DNA of 27,504 bases, taken from positions 1 through 27,504 of the forward strand of contig CAMATV010000005.1 of the NCBI GenBank assembly GCA_945861235.1, written 5' to 3'. The position numbers were made by a program, and so were the translations under genes. The first letter of the stretch is position 1; each line of letters begins with the position of its first letter. A model generated the notes under the pieces. It made no database searches. It saw only the letters and a list, made by a program, of their open reading frames with translations, and was not told the DNA's origin. This DNA comes from Opitutus sp. GAS368 (lineage in GTDB: Bacteria; Verrucomicrobiota; Verrucomicrobiia; Opitutales; Opitutaceae). Shown piece by piece: positions 24,179 to 27,504 of the stretch.

Positions 24179-25418
24179 ATTTCTCCAACGCCCAATTGAC
24201 GACCGGGCTCTGCGGATGGTTGACGATGATCTGCAGGCCACTGGTCAGGCCGGAGGGCAGGGGGACCGGTACCGTGAGCACGGGCAATCCTCCGAGACTT
24301 GCGGGCGCGGTGAGCGTGATGACCCGGTTGCGATTTTCCAGCGTGCATGCGGCCTTCGTGAGGGCGGCGCACGGGGTGGCCGGGAGAACGAGAAAATCGT
24401 AGGTGAGGAAAAATTTGGTCCAAAGCAGCCGCACAGTTGTGAGACCGAGTTGGGCAGAACTCCGCTGGGCCGAGGTCAGTGCGTGGACGCGGTTGAGCCG
24501 CTGCCAGACGACCGGGTCGTAGCGGTCGCGGTAGCGATCTGCCCAAGATTTGTGCGCTTCCCAGGCTTCGACCGCGACCGTCGTGTGATAGGCGTCGACG
24601 GCAGGGGCAAAGCCATGAAGGAGGTCTTCGCGGGTGGCAGCATCAGCGGCGGGAGCGAGCCGTTCGGCGGCGAGACGGCAGGCGTCGGCTACTTCGGCGT
24701 CGACGCCGGGCATGTCGACGTAACAGCCGCGCAGGTTGCGCTGGATGGTGCGGAGGCCCGTCAGCGCGCTGATCGCGAGACGCATGTCGGTGGCGTTGGC
24801 GGTAAACCAACCTGCCGTGTCGAAACTGGGTGAAAGGGGAAACGCGTCACTGATCCACGCATCACGCGCGGTGAGGCGAAAACCGTAGAGTCCGCACCAG
24901 GCGGCGGGCACGCGCACGGAACCCCCGGTGTCGCTGCCGAGCGCGAAGGGCACGAGGCCGGCGGCCACGGCGGCGACAGAACCGCTGCTGGAACCACCGG
25001 TGGTGCGGCCGGGAAAACGGGGATGCTCACAGTCGCCGTAGTGGGGGTTCTCGCCGGTGATGCCGTAGGCAAATTCGTGGACGTGGGTTTTGCCCGTGAG
25101 CACGGCGCCGGTCGCGCCCACGGCACGCACGAAGGCCCCGTCACGCGTGGGCGTCGGGCGCACCTCGGGGAGGAACGTGGAGCCCGCAAACGTGGGCAGA
25201 TTGGCGACGTCGAACAAGTCCTTGGCGAGGTAAGGCACGCCGGCGAGCGGGCCGCGCGAGACACGGGCGGTGGCGAAGGCCTCTGCCAGTTTTTCCTCCG
25301 GCAACACCCTCGCGAGCGCGGCGCGTTGTTGGGCGGGAGAGAGGCGGGTGACGGCGCGACGGTGCAGTTCGCGCGCGGCGTCGGCAGGGGAGAGATTCTG
25401 CCAATCAGCGAAATTCAT
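24168..25418 (-). CDS. Amidase signature family hydrolase
   Basis: This 416-residue enzyme has the Ser-cis-Ser-Lys triad of amidase signature hydrolases: Lys66 in GVPYLAKDLFD, Ser143 in TTGGSSSGSVAA and Ser167 in SDTGGSVRVP. It is shorter than GatA-type amidases (~480), and the C-terminal half is simplified, so it is not a transamidosome subunit but a stand-alone amidase such as an allophanate-hydrolase-like or acyl-amide hydrolase. Substrate unknown. The start at 25418 (MNFADWQNLS) leaves an 87-nt divergent gap to the lipoprotein gene at 25506. Its 3' end overlaps the amidohydrolase gene by 11 bp. Confidence 0.9.
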   Translation of the reverse strand: MNFADWQNLSPADAARELHRRAVTRLSPAQQRAALARVLPEEKLAEAFATARVSRGPLAGVPYLAKDLFDVANLPTFAGSTFLPEVRPTPTRDGAFVRAVGATGAVLTGKTHVHEFAYGITGENPHYGDCEHPRFPGRTTGGSSSGSVAAVAAGLVPFALGSDTGGSVRVPAAWCGLYGFRLTARDAWISDAFPLSPSFDTAGWFTANATDMRLAISALTGLRTIQRNLRGCYVDMPGVDAEVADACRLAAERLAPAADAATREDLLHGFAPAVDAYHTTVAVEAWEAHKSWADRYRDRYDPVVWQRLNRVHALTSAQRSSAQLGLTTVRLLWTKFFLTYDFLVLPATPCAALTKAACTLENRNRVITLTAPASLGGLPVLTVPVPLPSGLTSGLQIIVNHPQSPVVNWALEKFTA

Positions 25419-25505
25419 GGAGGACGCATTGCAGCGCGGCGGCTATGACGCAACCCTCCGGTGTTGAGGCTCGCCGCGCGGGCTGCGACGCCCCCTTTTT
25501 AGCCC

Positions 25506-26510
25506 ATGTTTTCCGTCAGCACACGCAGTCTGCTCCTGTCCGTGATCTTAATCGGGGCGGGCTGTGCTCGGGAGAAGCCAACGGCGACCGGAACATCCTC
25601 GGTGCCCCCGCTACGGAAAGTGGTTTTCCAGAGCGACTGGTTTCCGCAGGCGGAGCACGGTGGGTTTTACCAAGCACTGGCGAAGGGATTTTATCGGGAA
25701 GCCGGCTTGGACGTGGAGATTCGTTCGGGTGGACCGGGGGTGGGAATCAAGGTGCCGGTGTCGACCGGCGATGTGGATTTCGGGATGAATCGCAGCGACG
25801 ACGTGATGGTGGTGGCGAGTCGCGGTCTGCCGCTGGTGATGGTGGCGGCCGTGTTTCAGCACGATCCGCAGGCCCTGATGGTGCATGCGGAGAGTCCGGT
25901 GAAAACGTTCAAGGACCTCAACGGACGCTCGCTGATCGCTTCGGTTGGAATGACGTGGATTCCGTACCTTCAGAAAAAATACGGCATCAAGTTTGATCTG
26001 AAGCCCAATCCCTACGGCATCGCGGCGTTCCTCGCCGATCCGTCGGCGATCCAGCAATGCTTCGTAACCAACGAACCGTTTTACGCGCAACAGCAGGGCG
26101 TGCGGGTGCGCACCCTGCCGCTCGCGGCGTCGGGCTACGACGTCTATCACACGATTATTTGCCGGCGGGACTTGGTGCGGCAGTCACCGGACGTGGTGCG
26201 CGTATTTGTCGCGGCTTCGATTCGGGGCTGGCGCGACTACCTCGATCACGATCCGGGCCCGGCGCACGCCGTCATTCTTCAGCGAAACGCCCAGATGTCG
26301 GGGGAAGTCCTCGATTTTTCCCGGGGCGAGCTAATTTTGCGCGCGCTGGTGACGGGCGACCGTGAACTCGGCGAAGATGTCGGGCAACTTTCGCTGGGGC
26401 GTTTGGCCCAACAGTTGGATGTCCTGCTCGAATTGAAGGTCGTGGATTCACCCGTGGCGATCGGAGCGGTCGCGACGACGCTGTTTTTGCCGCCGGTGTC
26501 GCCGCGTTGA
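25506..26510 (+). CDS. THI5/NMT1-like substrate-binding lipoprotein (orphan)
   Basis: This 334-residue protein has a lipoprotein-type start: SLLLSVILIGAGC with Cys20 as likely lipidation site, a slightly unusual lipobox (Gly-Ala-Gly-Cys). The mature part is a type II periplasmic binding fold of the NMT1/SsuA/THI5 group (PF09084): WFPQAEHGGFYQALAKGFY, GLDVEIRSGGPG, FGMNRSDDVM and DLNGRSLIASVG. Relatives bind pyrimidine precursors of thiamine (ThiY), riboflavin or sulfonates; specificity is not readable here. No ABC ATPase or permease is adjacent, so it may pair with components elsewhere. RidA follows 51 nt downstream on the same strand and may be co-transcribed. Confidence 0.85.
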   Translation: MFSVSTRSLLLSVILIGAGCAREKPTATGTSSVPPLRKVVFQSDWFPQAEHGGFYQALAKGFYREAGLDVEIRSGGPGVGIKVPVSTGDVDFGMNRSDDVMVVASRGLPLVMVAAVFQHDPQALMVHAESPVKTFKDLNGRSLIASVGMTWIPYLQKKYGIKFDLKPNPYGIAAFLADPSAIQQCFVTNEPFYAQQQGVRVRTLPLAASGYDVYHTIICRRDLVRQSPDVVRVFVAASIRGWRDYLDHDPGPAHAVILQRNAQMSGEVLDFSRGELILRALVTGDRELGEDVGQLSLGRLAQQLDVLLELKVVDSPVAIGAVATTLFLPPVSPR

Positions 26511-26518
26511 AAAACTTT

Positions 26519-26543
26519 GCCTCGTCGAAGGGATGTTGGAGGC
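26519..26543. repeat. Weak stem in lipoprotein-RidA gap
   Basis: GCCTC (26519-26523) pairs with GAGGC (26539-26543) across a 15-nt loop. It is short and may be chance. No T-run follows. Confidence 0.2.
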
Positions 26544-26561
26544 TCTGCGCCTATCGACCTT

Positions 26562-27020
26562 ATGAATCCTGAAGCCAAACTCGCCCAGCTCGGTCTCACG
26601 CTCCCGAATCCGCCGGCCGCCGCCGGTGCCTACGTGCCCACGGTGCGAACAGGAAACCTGCTTTATTGCGCGGGCACCATTGCGGTCTTCAACGGCCAGC
26701 AGACTCACGTTGGCCAAGTGGGCAAGGAGCAGACGGTCGAGAGCGCGAAGAAGGCCGCCGAAGTGTGCGCACTCAATACGCTCGCCAATATTAAAGCGGC
26801 GGTCGGCTCACTCGAAAACGTCACCCGCATCGTGATGGTGAACGGCTTCGTGAACGCCGTGGACAATTTCTCGGACAGCCCGGCGGTGATCAACGGCGCG
26901 AGCGAATTGTTTCTTGCGGTGTTTGGTGAAGCCGGGAAACACGCCCGGGCGGCTGTCGCGGTGAATGGTCTGCCACGCGGGACGACGGTCGAGGTGCAGG
27001 TGGTGGCCGAGGTGAAGTGA
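26562..27020 (+). CDS. RidA/YjgF family protein
   Basis: This 152-residue protein is of the YjgF-like subgroup with the N-terminal LGLTLPNPP and GAYVPTVRTGNLLYCAG segments (PF14588-type). The C-terminal GKHARAAVAVNGLPRGTTVEVQVV block contains the Arg equivalent to RidA Arg105, needed for imine/enamine deamination, so activity is plausible. The family hydrolyses reactive enamines in the cytosol. The frame is open to 26517, but MNPEAKLAQLG at 26562 fits the family start. It follows the binding lipoprotein by 51 nt. The nearby amidase and amidohydrolase make nitrogen metabolism a reasonable context. Confidence 0.9.
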   Translation: MNPEAKLAQLGLTLPNPPAAAGAYVPTVRTGNLLYCAGTIAVFNGQQTHVGQVGKEQTVESAKKAAEVCALNTLANIKAAVGSLENVTRIVMVNGFVNAVDNFSDSPAVINGASELFLAVFGEAGKHARAAVAVNGLPRGTTVEVQVVAEVK

Positions 27021-27038
27021 GGTGAGGGCAGCGAATGA

Positions 27039-27074
27039 TGGCACCTGCTTGATGGAGGGATAACTCCGGTGCCA
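27039..27074. repeat. Hairpin downstream of RidA
   Basis: TGGCACC (27039-27045) pairs with GGTGCCA (27068-27074). Directly inside, GGAG (27054-27057) pairs with CTCC (27064-27067) next to the right arm, leaving an 8-nt bulge on the left. No T-run follows. It may stabilise the RidA mRNA end or be a dispersed repeat. Confidence 0.45.
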
Positions 27075-27084
27075 CGTTGCTGAC

Positions 27085-27258
27085 ATGGCCACGCTCGAAA
27101 CGAAACTAAAGTCTCTGAAACCGTAGGAGAAGAGAGGTTCTATTAAGAACGCGAAGCCTTTTGGCCGTTCGTCGGCGTGCAGGGCACGGCGCTGAATGCA
27201 GACACGATTCAATCGCCACTGTTGATTCGCAAGGTCACCGAGAATCGCGAGGAAGGGC
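27085..27258 (+). pseudogene. Possible decayed coding sequence in the RidA-GNAT gap
   Basis: An ATG at 27085 opens a 13-codon ORF (MATLETKLKSLKP) that stops at TAG. In another frame a coding-like run follows from about 27150: EAFWPFVGVQGTALNAD, then SPLLIRKVTENREEGLTP, reading on into the 3' end of the opposite-strand gene. The two may be pieces of a decayed gene. No family is recognised, and the signal is weak; non-coding DNA is an equal explanation. Confidence 0.2.
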
Positions 27259-27504
27259 TCACCCCAGCAGTTTCACCAGCACCTTGGCGTTGCGACCGCC
27301 CTCTTCGTAGAGTTTTAGCCGGGTATCGGGCAGGACCTCTTTAGTCGACTCCGCGAAGCCCACGACGTTGGTGAAGAAACCAAAGCTTTGGGTGGAGAGT
27401 GCGATGACTGATTTTACGCCGCGTTCTTTGGCCTGCATGCACGCATACTCGACCATTTTCTTGCCGATGCCGCGGTTGTGATAAAACGGCATGACGTAGA
27501 GCGA
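27259..27504 (-). CDS. GNAT acetyltransferase, N-acetylglutamate synthase-like, C-terminal part (5' truncated by window)
   Basis: The frame is open to the window edge (SLYVMPFY), so at least 81 residues of the C-terminus are present. The acetyl-CoA pyrophosphate loop is visible as NRGIGKKMVEYA, followed by GVKSVIALSTQSFGFFTNVVGF. The ending LPDTRLKLYEEGGRNAKVLVK matches the C-terminal end of N-acetylglutamate synthases (ArgA-like GNAT domain), which make the first intermediate of arginine biosynthesis. The N-terminal part, including any amino-acid kinase-like domain, is not in the window, so short and long forms cannot be told apart. The internal Met at the start of MPFYHNRG is not the likely true start. 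Confidence 0.82.
   Translation of the reverse strand, partial: SLYVMPFYHNRGIGKKMVEYACMQAKERGVKSVIALSTQSFGFFTNVVGFAESTKEVLPDTRLKLYEEGGRNAKVLVKLLG

Noticed and set aside
25419..25505. Divergent gap searched for a riboswitch (TPP or purine type)
   Set aside because: It is only 87 nt and shows no TPP or purine riboswitch core motifs by eye.

Overview
This is a G+C-rich chromosomal window with densely packed genes and few good Shine-Dalgarno sites. Gene content suggests a Gram-negative bacterium of the Planctomycetota-Verrucomicrobiota group, most like an Opitutaceae-type verrucomicrobium. The main reason is a MoxR / DUF58 / BatA-like / DUF4175-like / DUF4159 locus, together with a lipoprotein and secreted TPR proteins. 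This is inferred from family knowledge; there is no rRNA marker here. I saw no tRNA, rRNA, CRISPR array, insertion sequence or prophage.

Region 1 (1-3546): a metal-ion ABC importer of the SitABCD/TroABCD type. It has the 3' end of the binding protein, the ATPase and two permeases. The two gaps upstream of the permeases carry REP-like palindromes and are each spanned by a tiny ORF that overlaps the stop and the start on either side. A classic intrinsic terminator (3515-3546) ends the unit. A possible degraded membrane-protein ORF lies between the last permease and the terminator.

Region 2 (3657-19596): a nine-gene, same-strand block of about 16 kb with no gap longer than 5 nt. In order: a TPR protein with an HExxH gluzincin (peptidase MA-like) core, two tandem DUF4159 exported proteins, a MoxR AAA+ ATPase, a DUF58 protein, a BatA-like membrane vWA protein, a 1314-aa membrane/coiled-coil DUF4175-like protein with a Gln-Pro-Gly-rich segment, an 817-aa membrane protein with a degenerate vWA and a GATase-like segment, and an exported caspase-like protein with EF-hand loops that seems to lack its catalytic cysteine. 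The likely theme is a MoxR-powered envelope complex. The combination is the most interesting part of the window, and its function is unknown.

Region 3 (19654-27020): nucleobase and small-molecule metabolism on alternating strands. It holds an adenine deaminase-like enzyme, an AzgA-type NCS2 purine permease, an amidohydrolase-2 enzyme, an amidase-signature hydrolase, an orphan THI5/NMT1-like substrate-binding lipoprotein and a RidA-family protein. Some neighbours overlap head-to-head or tail-to-tail. The gap at 21451-21900 holds a frameshifted remnant of a secreted protein and a nested hairpin.

Region 4 (27021-27504): a 238-nt gap with a hairpin and possibly decayed coding sequence, then the 3' part of an N-acetylglutamate-synthase-like GNAT gene on the minus strand, cut by the window end.
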